10,006 nucleotides of DNA, taken from NCBI GenBank assembly GCA_028696365.1, contig JAQVHG010000065.1, positions 1 through 10,006 on the forward strand, in the 5' to 3' direction. The notes beneath the pieces were generated by a model. That model was not told where the DNA came from. It saw only the letters and a list, made by a program, of their open reading frames with translations, and did not search any database. Shown here piece by piece: positions 1 through 6,093 of the stretch. Numbering within the stretch: position 1 is the first letter of the stretch; each line of letters begins with the position of its first letter. A program made the translations under genes and the position numbers. The stretch comes from Methanofollis sp. (lineage in GTDB: Archaea > Halobacteriota > Methanomicrobia > Methanomicrobiales > Methanofollaceae).

Positions 1-948
1 GAGAGGGGCGTCCCCATCTAGGACCCTGGCGTACGCCGCGGCGTCGAGGGCGACCTCGCGGCAGGCGCCGCTGTTGGCGCAGTCGACGGTGAGGCGGCCT
101 CTCTCTCGCGAGACCGCCATCCGTCCAGGCAGGGGGGAGAAGGTCGCAAGTCCCGCAGGATCGTGGCCGAGCATGCAGGCTGCGGCGGCGGCCAGTTGCA
201 GTGGCGTCCGGTAACCCCGCAGGGCAAAGAGGGGGTTCTTGAACGAACCCTGCACTTCCCCATACCGGTAGGTGCAGCACGTCCCCTCGACGACGGCGAC
301 CGCGTCGGCGACGACGGCGCCGGGCACGCGCACCCCCTCGGGGACGAGCACTCTGGGCGCCGCCGCAAGGGAGCGGACCTTCTCGACGAGGGCCCGCTTC
401 TTCCCGGCGGCACAGGGGTAGTCGTCACCCGAGGTGAGAATAGCAAGGTCGCCGGCGCCAGAGACCCCGAGGGACTCTTCGGCGATCAACCACCCGCCGC
501 ATGCGACCGCTTCCTCTGCCGCAGAGAGGACTGAAGCAGGTGTGATCGAGCGTCTCCAGAGACGTTGACGCGCAGGAAAAAGAGAAGTTTCCATCGAGGT
601 GTGAAGCACCCCACGGCCGCCGAGCACATGTGCCAGGGCCGTCGCCGTGGTAGTCTTCCCCCTCGCCCCTGTGACCTCGACCATCATCCTTGGGCGGCAT
701 GGGGCAAGGAGGCGGCGGACCGCCTCATGATGCGTGACGCACTCCGGCGCCCGCCCGAGCAGGGGATGGTCGGGATCGAGGTGGACCGGGGCGACGACCA
801 GGTCGTAGGACCGCCGCGCCGCCTCGTCAACCGTAACTCTGCCCTCACCGCGGTAGACATCCACCGCATCGACGGTGTGTCCGGCCTTCTCAAGCGCCCC
901 CGCAATCTCGGTGCCGCCGTGGATAGTGTCGAGGACGAGAATTCTCAT
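1..948 (-). CDS. cfbE: Coenzyme F430 synthase CfbE, Mur-ligase family (3' end cut by window)
   Basis: The ATG at 948 opens a frame of 316 codons that runs without a stop to the window edge; the C-terminal part is missing. The translation begins MRILVLDTIHGG and has a Mur-ligase P-loop, TGARGKTTT, at residues 93-101. An acidic EES lies near residues 157-159, and a MurF-like PLPGRM (272-277) is followed by DCANSG (289-294). In the family CfbE uses ATP to close the six-membered carbocyclic ring of F430 from seco-F430 (cytoplasmic, last or near-last step). The gene starts directly after the cfbA stop with no spacer, and its ribosome site must lie inside cfbA, so the two are probably co-transcribed and coupled. 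Other Mur-type ligases are the alternative, but the methanogen setting and the cfbA neighbour make CfbE much the best call. Confidence 0.9.
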   Translation of the reverse strand, partial: MRILVLDTIHGGTEIAGALEKAGHTVDAVDVYRGEGRVTVDEAARRSYDLVVAPVHLDPDHPLLGRAPECVTHHEAVRRLLAPCRPRMMVEVTGARGKTTTATALAHVLGGRGVLHTSMETSLFPARQRLWRRSITPASVLSAAEEAVACGGWLIAEESLGVSGAGDLAILTSGDDYPCAAGKKRALVEKVRSLAAAPRVLVPEGVRVPGAVVADAVAVVEGTCCTYRYGEVQGSFKNPLFALRGYRTPLQLAAAAACMLGHDPAGLATFSPLPGRMAVSRERGRLTVDCANSGACREVALDAAAYARVLDGDAPL

Positions 949-1353
949 TCAGGCGTCTGCGTTGATTGCTTCCTCGGCATTCTTGACCATCAGGTCGGCC
1001 AGGAGGGGATCAGGCCCGATGGGGCCAGCATAGACCAGCGGGATCTCGCCGCCGTTGTGAGCAAAGGTGCCCCTGGTCCCGCCCTCAGGCAGGCCGAGGA
1101 GGGCGGGGATGTCCTTGAGGATGTGAACGCCCTTTGCAAGGAAGAGCGGGACGACGACGAGCATCTCGATGTCGTCGTCCTTGAAGAGGTTCAAGGTGTC
1201 CTCCACCGTCGGGGTGTTCATGGACATGAATCCTGGCCTGACAAGGTATTCGGGGTGTTTTTCGGCGATGTGAGCGGCGGTCTTCTCGATGAGTTCCTTA
1301 TTGTAGGAGAGCTTGCTGCCGTGTCCGACGAGTAGTAATCCCTTTCTTGACAT
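949..1353 (-). CDS. cfbA: Sirohydrochlorin nickel/cobalt chelatase CfbA (CbiX small type)
   Basis: 134 codons from the ATG at 1353, the usual length of the short archaeal CbiX chelatase. The start MSRKGLLLVGHGS carries the first metal-binding His (H11) in the family motif GHGS; the second conserved His is in AKGVHILKDIP (H77). CfbA inserts Ni(II) into sirohydrochlorin, the first committed step towards coenzyme F430 of methyl-coenzyme M reductase; the same enzyme can insert cobalt for cobamides. The nickel assignment rests on the adjoining cfbE. I see no His-rich metal-storage loop of the kind found in some homologues; the 90-105 stretch holds only one His. A TATA-like element lies 25-33 bases upstream, so the leader would be only a few bases. 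The stop abuts the cfbE start. Confidence 0.92.
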   Translation of the reverse strand: MSRKGLLLVGHGSKLSYNKELIEKTAAHIAEKHPEYLVRPGFMSMNTPTVEDTLNLFKDDDIEMLVVVPLFLAKGVHILKDIPALLGLPEGGTRGTFAHNGGEIPLVYAGPIGPDPLLADLMVKNAEEAINADA

Positions 1354-1388
1354 ACACTATTGAGTACTACGTTCGTAGCATAAATGTG
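1354..1388 (-). promoter_or_regulatory. cfbA promoter with short inverted repeat
   Basis: On the minus strand a TATA-like CATTTATG (1379-1386) lies about 30 bases before the cfbA ATG, which predicts a start of transcription within a few bases of the start codon (near-leaderless). Between them sits the inverted repeat CTACGTTCGTAG (1367-1378; 5-base arms around TT). It overlaps the region between TATA and the predicted transcription start, where a bound repressor would block initiation. Both assignments are inferred from spacing and base composition only. Confidence 0.4.
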
Positions 1389-1517
1389 TTACCAGTTGAG
1401 GTTCCAGTCCTCCTGATACACCAGATCCAAATGAAAAACTTTGAGCAGGGTCTCGTCCACTACATCAACGATTTTTACGCCTGAAAAGTATCCGGGGCTT
1501 TTTTCATAGTTGCTCAA
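1389..1517 (-). CDS. Doubtful small ORF upstream of cfbA (42 aa)
   Basis: On the minus strand a TTG at 1517 opens a 42-residue frame beginning MSNYEKSPGYFSGVKIVDVV and ending QEDWNLNW. The composition is protein-like (hydrophobic/acidic alternation, several aromatic residues), but there is no ATG, no visible ribosome site and no family I recognise. A stop lies 15 codons before the TTG. A second open stretch in another minus-strand frame lies just upstream (about 1518-1660, ending GYQTLPET). The two could be pieces of one decayed gene, or both may be chance. The stop falls inside the predicted cfbA promoter region. Confidence 0.2.
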   Translation of the reverse strand: MSNYEKSPGYFSGVKIVDVVDETLLKVFHLDLVYQEDWNLNW

Positions 1518-1698
1518 GTTTCGGGGAGCGTCTGATACCCCAGGGGAAGGTGTTTACTCCCTCGGGGAAAGACAGGGATGTCAGGCGTGAGAGTCTGGAG
1601 TGATGCTGCATCCCGCATGAACGCACCGGCGAGGCGTACGCCCTCAACGACCAGTAACAAAAGGGCTTTGTGATGGCAGTGACAACATTGCTGGAAGC
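1518..1698. other. Divergent intergenic region before the marker-9 operon
   Basis: This space separates the minus-strand cfb genes from the plus-strand operon. I find no convincing TATA box for the plus operon here. A nine-codon ORF (ATG at 1673, peptide MAVTTLLEA) ends with its TGA overlapping the ATG at 1699 in an ATGA arrangement; this may be chance or a short leader peptide. A minus-strand open stretch without a start is described with the small ORF at 1389-1517. Confidence 0.4.
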
Positions 1699-2835
1699 AT
1701 GATCGAGTGGTACGAGCGCTGCGGATTGATTCTCAACGGCCAGGTGGTGAAGACCCCGGTCGTCATTGCTTCGATGGCAGGGATTACCGACGCCGACTAT
1801 GTGCTGGCAAGAAAAGAGCATATCGGTGCCGCGTTTATCGGGGGATACTCCATCGACGCGGAGACAATGGAGGCGAGCCGCGCCATGGCGGCAGCCGGGC
1901 GGGACGAGTTTGTGTATGATGACCCCATCGCCGAACTGAAGATGCAGACAAAGGCCCTTGAAGGGTGCGGGGTTCTCGTCGGACTGAACCTGCGTGGGAG
2001 CACACCGGCTTCGTACGCGGCGGTCGCCGAGGAGATCGGGGACAGTGTGGTCTATGAGATCGACGCCCACTGCCGTCAGCCTCAGATGACGGCGCTCGGG
2101 TGCGGTGAGGCCCTGCTGCACGAACCATACCGGATCGTCGAGATCATCGAGGCGCTCAAGGCCCTGGACGTGACCGTCTCGGTGAAGATCCGTGCCGGAG
2201 TCGCGGACAATGACGCTGCACTTGCCCGTCTCCTCTGGAAGGCCGGGGCCGACATCCTCCATGTGGATCTGATGGACTTTGGATATGCACGGATCCGCCA
2301 GATCAGGAATGCCTGTCCGTTGCCGCTCATCGCCAACAACTCGATCACCTCGTTCGACCTGGCAATGGACATGTTCGCCCACGGGGCTGACATGGTCTCC
2401 CTTGCAAGACGCTCGGACGAGCGGACCCTGGCCGGGATCGATGCCGCCATCAGGCGGCGGGCCGACGAGGTGGGGTGGTACAACGCTCCCAAACAACTCT
2501 GCCGGGGCGGCGACGTCAGGTCGCTTGCCTTCTGCTGCCTGCCAGTGAAGCACTGTCCGCTCATCCCGTTCCTTGAGAAGGTCGGGCTCACCAGGGAGGA
2601 GTATATTGATCTAAAGGCCAGGGCGGTCATGGGCACGCCCCTTGCCCAGGGGAAGATGACCTGTTTTGGGAGTATGGCCTGGTGCTGTAAGTCGAGTTCG
2701 CCGTGTATGCTGCGCGGGATCGCGGCGAAGACGGCAGGGATCACCGACCAGGAGTATATGCGCCTTAAACGCGATCTCGCCGATAAGATCATGGAGCGCG
2801 TATTTGATGGAATGTCGGAGGAAGACACAGACTGA
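1699..2835 (+). CDS. Methanogenesis marker protein 9 (Dus-like TIM barrel with Cys-rich C-terminal domain)
   Basis: 378 residues from the ATG at 1699, chosen because the barrel begins soon after (TPVVIASMAGITDADYV, residues 19-35). Residues 1-255 resemble the FMN-dependent dihydrouridine synthase/dihydroorotate dehydrogenase barrel: IGGYSID near 47-53, EIDAHCRQPQMTALGCGEALL at 120-140, KIRAGV at 163-168, IANNSI at 211-216. In true Dus enzymes the 120-140 segment reads N-x-G-C-P followed by G-x-G-A-A-L; here the Cys is kept (C125) but the setting is changed (AHCRQP). The C-terminal third (260-378) is the methanogenesis-marker-9 domain, with cysteines at 268, 279, 280, 286, 322, 329, 330 and 336 that could bind metal or an Fe-S cluster. 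The family is known from methanogens and its reaction is not established. It leads a three-gene overlapping operon. Confidence 0.85.
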   Translation: MIEWYERCGLILNGQVVKTPVVIASMAGITDADYVLARKEHIGAAFIGGYSIDAETMEASRAMAAAGRDEFVYDDPIAELKMQTKALEGCGVLVGLNLRGSTPASYAAVAEEIGDSVVYEIDAHCRQPQMTALGCGEALLHEPYRIVEIIEALKALDVTVSVKIRAGVADNDAALARLLWKAGADILHVDLMDFGYARIRQIRNACPLPLIANNSITSFDLAMDMFAHGADMVSLARRSDERTLAGIDAAIRRRADEVGWYNAPKQLCRGGDVRSLAFCCLPVKHCPLIPFLEKVGLTREEYIDLKARAVMGTPLAQGKMTCFGSMAWCCKSSSPCMLRGIAAKTAGITDQEYMRLKRDLADKIMERVFDGMSEEDTD

Positions 2836-3628
2836 GCTGGCGCAGCTCGCGATGGCCCTGGAGGTCTCGGCCTCCCCGAAGCCAGGGAACGTGGACCGCG
2901 GGCACGACTATCCTGACACCCGCATGGAACATTTCCTGGCCTCTACGATCTTTGCAGGCCGTGCCCTCGCCCTGGCAGAGAGGGGGACGGCCGGGATCGG
3001 CGAGGTGATCCTGGAGGCGGTGAAGGACACCAACTGTCATGCCGGCGGGAACACGCACTTTGGGGCGTTCATCCGGCTTGTCCCGCTGGTGCGTGGTGGC
3101 GGGGTCGAGGGGGCCATTCGAGAGGTCAAGGCCACCACGGTCGAGGACGCGGTGGCCTTCTACCAGGCCTTCGGGGCGACGCAGGTGCGGGTGCTCGAGA
3201 GCGACGACCTGGACGTGAACGATCCTGCGGCCCTTCAGACCCTGCGCGAGGAGGGGATGACGCTCTATGATGTGATGGCCTACTCGGCGCCACGGGACAT
3301 GGTGGCGCGGGAGTGGACGAACGGGTTTGCCCTCGCGCAGGAGACGAGGGATCTCCTCTTTGCCCATGGGTCTGGGAGGAAAGCGATCGTGCAGACCTTC
3401 CTCGACCTCCTTGCAAGCCACCCTGACACCTTTGTCGCAAAGAAATTCGGTGTCGACATGGCCGCCCGGACGATGGCGCGGGCAGGCGAGGTGAAGAAGG
3501 GAAAAGTATCGCTGGAGGCTTTCGACGAGGAGTGCCTGGCCGCCGGGGTGAACCCTGGTTCGCTGGCCGACATCATGATCGCGGGGATCTATCTCGCGCT
3601 CAATGAGGGGTGGGAATGGGATTCCTGA
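2807..3628 (+). CDS. CitG-like triphosphoribosyl-dephospho-CoA synthase family protein
   Basis: 273 residues from the ATG at 2807, which lies inside the preceding gene (29-base overlap, GGAG at 2792-2795). A start at the ATG at 2852 would remove the first family helix, so 2807 is preferred. Family motifs: SASPKPGNVDRGHDYPDT at 21-38, EHFLAS at 41-46, DTNCHAGGNTHFGAF at 74-88 and PGSLADIMIA at 250-259. In bacteria CitG/MdcB transfers phosphoribosyl units from ATP to dephospho-CoA to build the prosthetic group of citrate or malonate lyase. No such lyase is in the window, and in methanogens the substrate is not known to me; a phosphoribosyl transfer in cofactor synthesis is an inference. It overlaps the next gene by 13 bases, so the three genes are probably translated as a coupled set. 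Confidence 0.8.
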   Translation: MECRRKTQTELAQLAMALEVSASPKPGNVDRGHDYPDTRMEHFLASTIFAGRALALAERGTAGIGEVILEAVKDTNCHAGGNTHFGAFIRLVPLVRGGGVEGAIREVKATTVEDAVAFYQAFGATQVRVLESDDLDVNDPAALQTLREEGMTLYDVMAYSAPRDMVAREWTNGFALAQETRDLLFAHGSGRKAIVQTFLDLLASHPDTFVAKKFGVDMAARTMARAGEVKKGKVSLEAFDEECLAAGVNPGSLADIMIAGIYLALNEGWEWDS

Positions 3629-4176
3629 GAGAGGGGATCAACGAGGTGATCGCCACGACGCGCGGCAATGCCGCGCCGATGGGGATCATCTCCCGCAACG
3701 GCACCCTCTCGATGGTCCTCTTCAAGGGTTCCCACACCGAGGCGAATATCAGGCGGGACGGATGGGTGGTCGCCAACCTCACCGCCGACCCGGTGGTCTG
3801 GGTGCGGACGGCCTTCGAGGACCTGCCGCAGAAAGACCTGGTCGCTGAGGTGGTGGCGGGCAGGGAGGTCGAGCGTCTCCGCACCTGCGAGGCATGGGCG
3901 GCGTTTGCCGCGGAGGTGAAGCACGAGACCGCCGAGAAGATCCTGGTCGTCCTCACCCCGCTCGCCGCGCCGGTCGTCCTGGAGATGGGGGTCTGCCCGG
4001 TGAACCGTGGGTTTGCCGGGATCATCGAGGCGACGGTGCATGCCACAAGATTTGTCCGCACCCGCGATCCAGGTCTTCGGGCCCTCATCGACCACCACCT
4101 CGCTCTGGTGCAGCGTTGCGGCGGACCGCGGGAGTGGGAGGCCGCACGGGTGCTGGAGGAGTTTATCGACGAGTAA
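3616..4176 (+). CDS. DUF447 family protein (predicted flavin-binding split barrel)
   Basis: 186 residues from the ATG at 3616, preceded at 5 bases by the purine-rich site GAGGGG (3605-3610). A GTG at 3610 would add two residues but overlaps that site. The N-terminal half (GINEVIATTRGNAAPMGI, residues 7-24; SHTEANIRRDG, 39-49) matches the DUF447 pattern, a mostly archaeal family with a predicted FMN-binding split-barrel fold. The C-terminal half is helical, with GFAGIIEATVHATRF at 132-146 and HHLALVQRCGGPREWEAA at 160-177. The role is unknown. As I recall, DUF447 and CitG-like genes also occur in the tetrahydromethanopterin-linked C1 clusters of methylotrophic bacteria, which would point to pterin or C1 cofactor work. 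Residues 140-178 are duplicated at 4986-5102. Confidence 0.8.
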   Translation: MGFLREGINEVIATTRGNAAPMGIISRNGTLSMVLFKGSHTEANIRRDGWVVANLTADPVVWVRTAFEDLPQKDLVAEVVAGREVERLRTCEAWAAFAAEVKHETAEKILVVLTPLAAPVVLEMGVCPVNRGFAGIIEATVHATRFVRTRDPGLRALIDHHLALVQRCGGPREWEAARVLEEFIDE

Positions 4177-4204
4177 AAAGGCTACGATATTTCGTTATCA
4201 CCTT

Positions 4205-4263
4205 ATCGTCGGTTCTCTTCTCTTTTATCGCGTCTTTTCTTCGTGCCGCTCTTGCGGGCACAG
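4205..4263 (+). terminator. T-rich terminator of the marker-9 operon
   Basis: About 30 bases after the DUF447 stop the plus strand becomes pyrimidine-rich, with T clusters at 4213-4226 and 4234-4242, as in U-tract-dependent archaeal termination. An imperfect hairpin (GTGCC-GC / GC-GGGCAC, 4243-4261) follows directly. Confidence 0.5.
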
Positions 4264-4332
4264 GACATACCGCAGTTTTTGAGCAGAGTTACGTCGACCG
4301 GGACGGAGACACCGGTGGGACCACTGAAAAGG

Positions 4333-4385
4333 TCTGAACAAAATTCAGAGCCAGCAGGGGTTACAATGCCCATAAAAAAAGGAAG
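4333..4385 (-). terminator. Poly-T terminator of the TM2 gene
   Basis: Nine bases past the minus-strand stop of the TM2 gene is a run of seven T on the minus strand (4374-4380). Further on is a small stem, TCTGAA/TTCAGA (4333-4349, 5-base loop). This fits archaeal U-tract termination and separates this gene from the convergent operon. Confidence 0.55.
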
Positions 4386-4388
4386 TGA

Positions 4389-4826
4389 TCAGTAGGAAGA
4401 TGGTGTTCCACTCATACCAAAGACAAACGCACCCACGATGGCGGCCACGATAACGAATGCAACGATGCCCATGATCCAGAGACCCACGAAGAGGATCATG
4501 TGGAGGGCGTTTGTCTCTTTGTACGGGATCTCTCCTGCATTCATCTGTTTTGCCGTACTGTATGCGTCATAGATACCATAGATCGCTACGATAAGACCAG
4601 GGATGACGTAGAACAGAGACCCGATCATAGTTCCGACAAGGATGAGGAAGCCTCGACCAAAATTTCCGTTATACACCTGCCCCAGACCGGTGAAAATGAG
4701 AGAACAGAGTGCTGCAATACCAGGACTTTTCTCAGGGTTTTCCTTGATCCTGACTCCACACTTCGGACAGATCTCCGCATTCGGGCTGATCAGTTCGTTT
4801 CCGCATTCTGGACAGAATTTTGCCAT
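4389..4826 (-). CDS. Zinc-ribbon plus TM2-domain membrane protein
   Basis: 145 residues from the ATG at 4826. The N-terminus is a zinc ribbon with CPEC (C5, C8) and CPKC (C20, C23). After a short linker a TM2-like unit follows: GIAALCSLIFTGLGQVYNG (36-54), the glycine-rich turn NFGRG, a second hydrophobic helix (about 60-82) and IYGIYDAYSTAKQMN (82-96). A third, long hydrophobic segment (109-138) ends FVIVAAIVGAFVFGMSG, which closely resembles the N-terminal helix of archaeal type IV pilins, including the one at 9553-9947. Such ribbon-TM2 proteins are common in methanogens and their job is unknown. The gene is monocistronic, with its own TATA-like element and poly-T terminator, and is flanked by DUF447 gene copies in the opposite orientation. 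Confidence 0.75.
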   Translation of the reverse strand: MAKFCPECGNELISPNAEICPKCGVRIKENPEKSPGIAALCSLIFTGLGQVYNGNFGRGFLILVGTMIGSLFYVIPGLIVAIYGIYDAYSTAKQMNAGEIPYKETNALHMILFVGLWIMGIVAFVIVAAIVGAFVFGMSGTPSSY

Positions 4827-4862
4827 GATATTACCTGAAGATGAGAGGGAGTATTAGATAGA
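4827..4862 (-). promoter_or_regulatory. TATA-like element of the TM2 gene
   Basis: On the minus strand TATCTAATAC (4851-4860) lies about 25-30 bases before the ATG at 4826, which predicts transcription starting almost at the start codon. Only a weak AGGT (about 4832-4836) could serve as ribosome site. Confidence 0.4.
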
Positions 4863-4961
4863 CGTTTCTATTGAAATCGACATATTCAGGCGCCCATTCA
4901 GAGAAAGAATCCCTCTGGTAAACCTTTTCCCGGATAAACACGGCGAAGATGGGCGTACTGA

Positions 4962-5159
4962 TCTGAACCATGCCCAGGAACAGCGACGGTGGTTGCCACC
5001 AGATATGTCCGCCCCCGCGATCCGGTTCTTCGGGCCCTCATCGACCACCACCTCGCTCTGGTGCAGCGCTGCGGCGGGCCGCGGGAGTGGGAGGCGGCGC
5101 GAAGGAGTGAGAACCCGTGGCGATCGATCTGGATCGGGGTTAATGGGAATACAGAATAG
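4962..5159 (+). pseudogene. DUF447 gene fragment, duplicated 3' part
   Basis: Bases 4986-5102 align without gaps to 4033-4149 of the intact DUF447 gene (offset 953), with 12 mismatches in 117 by my count, about 90% identity. The reading frame is kept: 35 of 39 residues match residues 140-178 (for example RALIDHHLALVQRCGGPREW). Seven of the twelve changes are silent. Upstream the match fades before 4983 and an in-frame stop lies at 4959-4961. Downstream the last residues differ and the frame runs to a TAG at 5157-5159. There is no plausible start, so this is a remnant. Its divergence suggests an old duplicate or a related second gene that decayed, not a fresh copy. Confidence 0.8.
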
Positions 5160-5171
5160 ATCTCTTCTCAG

Positions 5172-5440
5172 ATTTGTAGAGACCCTTACGAATTATGGAT
5201 GCACTCGTGATTCTCCCGCCTTCCACACCATCTCGCCGGGGGCGAGTGCCGCCCGGACCCCCAGGATGAAAATTGGGTCGGGAAGGCGTATTCGAAATCA
5301 ATGAAGAGGGATTGCCGTCCACGACCAATTGTGATGCGGGGTTCGGGGGGAACGAGTGCCAGCGAGTTTGAGAAGACTCGCAAGTCTTCGAGCGGCACGC
5401 CCCCCGCCAGAGAGAGACATCCAGAGGATTTCTACCGAGC
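5172..5440. repeat. Dispersed palindromic repeat, copy A (MITE-like)
   Basis: A non-coding block full of inverted repeats. It has rough ends TTTGTAGAGA (left, 5173-5182) and ATTTCTACCGAG (right, 5428-5439). Inside are CGCCTTCC (5217-5224) paired with GGAAGGCG (5281-5288), the hairpin CTCGCC-GGG-GGCGAG (5232-5246) and the perfect hairpin GAAGACT-CGCA-AGTCTTC (5372-5389). The left part shares ATTCnCCCGCCTTCC and TGTAGAnACCCT, at identical spacing, with the block at 8791-8908; the right part (about 5338-5408) resembles 6430-6500. Short ORFs read across it look repeat-derived. It lies directly beyond the DUF447 remnant. Confidence 0.5.
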
Positions 5441-5621
5441 CCTCTTCTCTGGATTTGACGCGATTAAAAGATCAGAATTTTATCTGATAAAAATCCTGGC
5501 GTCCTTTCATCTTTTTAAAATCAAAATCAGCATAGAGATATGAAATCATCAGTGACATAAAAGTCCATACAACTCCTGAGAGGAGGATCATTATTCATAT
5601 CTGATTTTATCCAGATATCTT
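5441..5621. other. AT-rich intergenic region downstream of hicA
   Basis: I see no gene here. It contains A/T-rich runs (for example CTTTTTAAAATC near 5510-5523) and a short hairpin CTCCT-GAG-AGGAG (5573-5585) about 36 bases past the hicA stop on the minus strand. It may help end hicA transcription, although no clear T-run follows. Confidence 0.4.
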
Positions 5622-5846
5622 CTACCTGGAGATCCATTCTTCTCTTGAAATCCTAGCCTGCTTCAGGATCCTTACCTGGAGGTCCACACTGATCTCCTTA
5701 TTATGTGGGTTTGGAACAGTCAAAACGAGATCTCCCTTGATCATAAAGGGATGCTTCCCTCCAGAATATGGCCCTTCAAATCCGAAATGTCGTAGTCTTC
5801 GAATAAGTTCGTTCCATGAGAGGGGACGGATTTTATGACCCGGCAC
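5622..5846 (-). CDS. hicA: HicA family mRNA interferase toxin
   Basis: 74 residues when started at the GTG at 5846 (MPGHKIRPLSWNELIRRL). The frame is open further up to 5885, but HicA proteins start shortly before this K-x-RPLS motif, so 5846 is preferred. The double-stranded-RNA-binding-like fold is visible as helix NELIRRLRHFGFE (12-24), the strand pair around SGGKHPFMIKGDLVLTVPNP (28-47) and the closing helix VRILKQARISREEW. H32 in GGKHPFM is the catalytic-type His. HicA cuts mRNA unless bound by HicB. The gene overlaps the hicB end by 14 bases, the order hicB-hicA being common in archaea. It looks intact. Confidence 0.85.
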   Translation of the reverse strand: MPGHKIRPLSWNELIRRLRHFGFEGPYSGGKHPFMIKGDLVLTVPNPHNKEISVDLQVRILKQARISREEWISR

Positions 5847-6093
5847 TGGTATCCATCCTGGTGATCTCCTGGATGGTGATCCCATCGATTGGCGGGATGG
5901 AGAGTCCTCTCCTCAACCTGATCACGACCCATTCGTCAATGACATCGGCAAGATTTTTCCGGCACTCTTCCAGTGTCGCACCGGTGGCCCAGACTCCTGG
6001 CAGATCTGGGATCTCCCCATAGTAGGGTTCGTCACCCTTGATGATCTCATAGTGAGCGTGCTGCAGTGCCGCCGTGATGTATTCGATGATCAT
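5833..6093 (-). CDS. hicB: HicB family antitoxin (short form)
   Basis: 86 residues from the ATG at 6093; a GTG at 6099 would add two. The start MIIEYITAALQHAHYEII and the core YYGEIPDLPGVWATGATLEE (24-43) are the classical HicB partial RNase-H fold that binds and blocks HicA. The protein ends soon after GITIQEI and lacks the C-terminal ribbon-helix-helix or helix-turn-helix found in longer HicB proteins. DNA autoregulation is therefore doubtful or needs another protein. The ATG overlaps the stop of the upstream small ORF (ATGA), and the 3' end overlaps hicA, so expression is probably coupled. Confidence 0.88.
   Translation of the reverse strand: MIIEYITAALQHAHYEIIKGDEPYYGEIPDLPGVWATGATLEECRKNLADVIDEWVVIRLRRGLSIPPIDGITIQEITRMDTSAGS

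Noticed and set aside
565..1335. 256-codon plus-strand open frame opposite cfbA and cfbE
   Set aside because: Antisense shadow of two well-supported genes; low-complexity acidic/basic translation.
1431..1484. 17-codon plus-strand peptide MKNFEQGLVHYINDFYA
   Set aside because: No ribosome site or TATA box; overlaps the opposite-strand small ORF and is too short to support.
1504..2553. 349-codon minus-strand open frame opposite the marker-9 gene
   Set aside because: It is antisense to a clear family member in a GC-rich gene, its translation is rich in His, Arg and Pro without domain character, and no ribosome site is seen.
2082..2828. 248-codon minus-strand frame
   Set aside because: Antisense to the conserved C-terminal half of the marker-9 gene; no family pattern.
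5186..5398. 70-codon minus-strand frame containing PLEDLRVF
   Set aside because: Lies wholly inside palindromic repeat copy A; a similar SPEDLRVF appears in repeat copy B, so the resemblance reflects the DNA repeat and not a protein family.
5847..5885. N-terminal extension of HicA to 5885
   Set aside because: It would add 13 Ser/Pro/Arg-rich residues that HicA proteins lack and a longer overlap with hicB.
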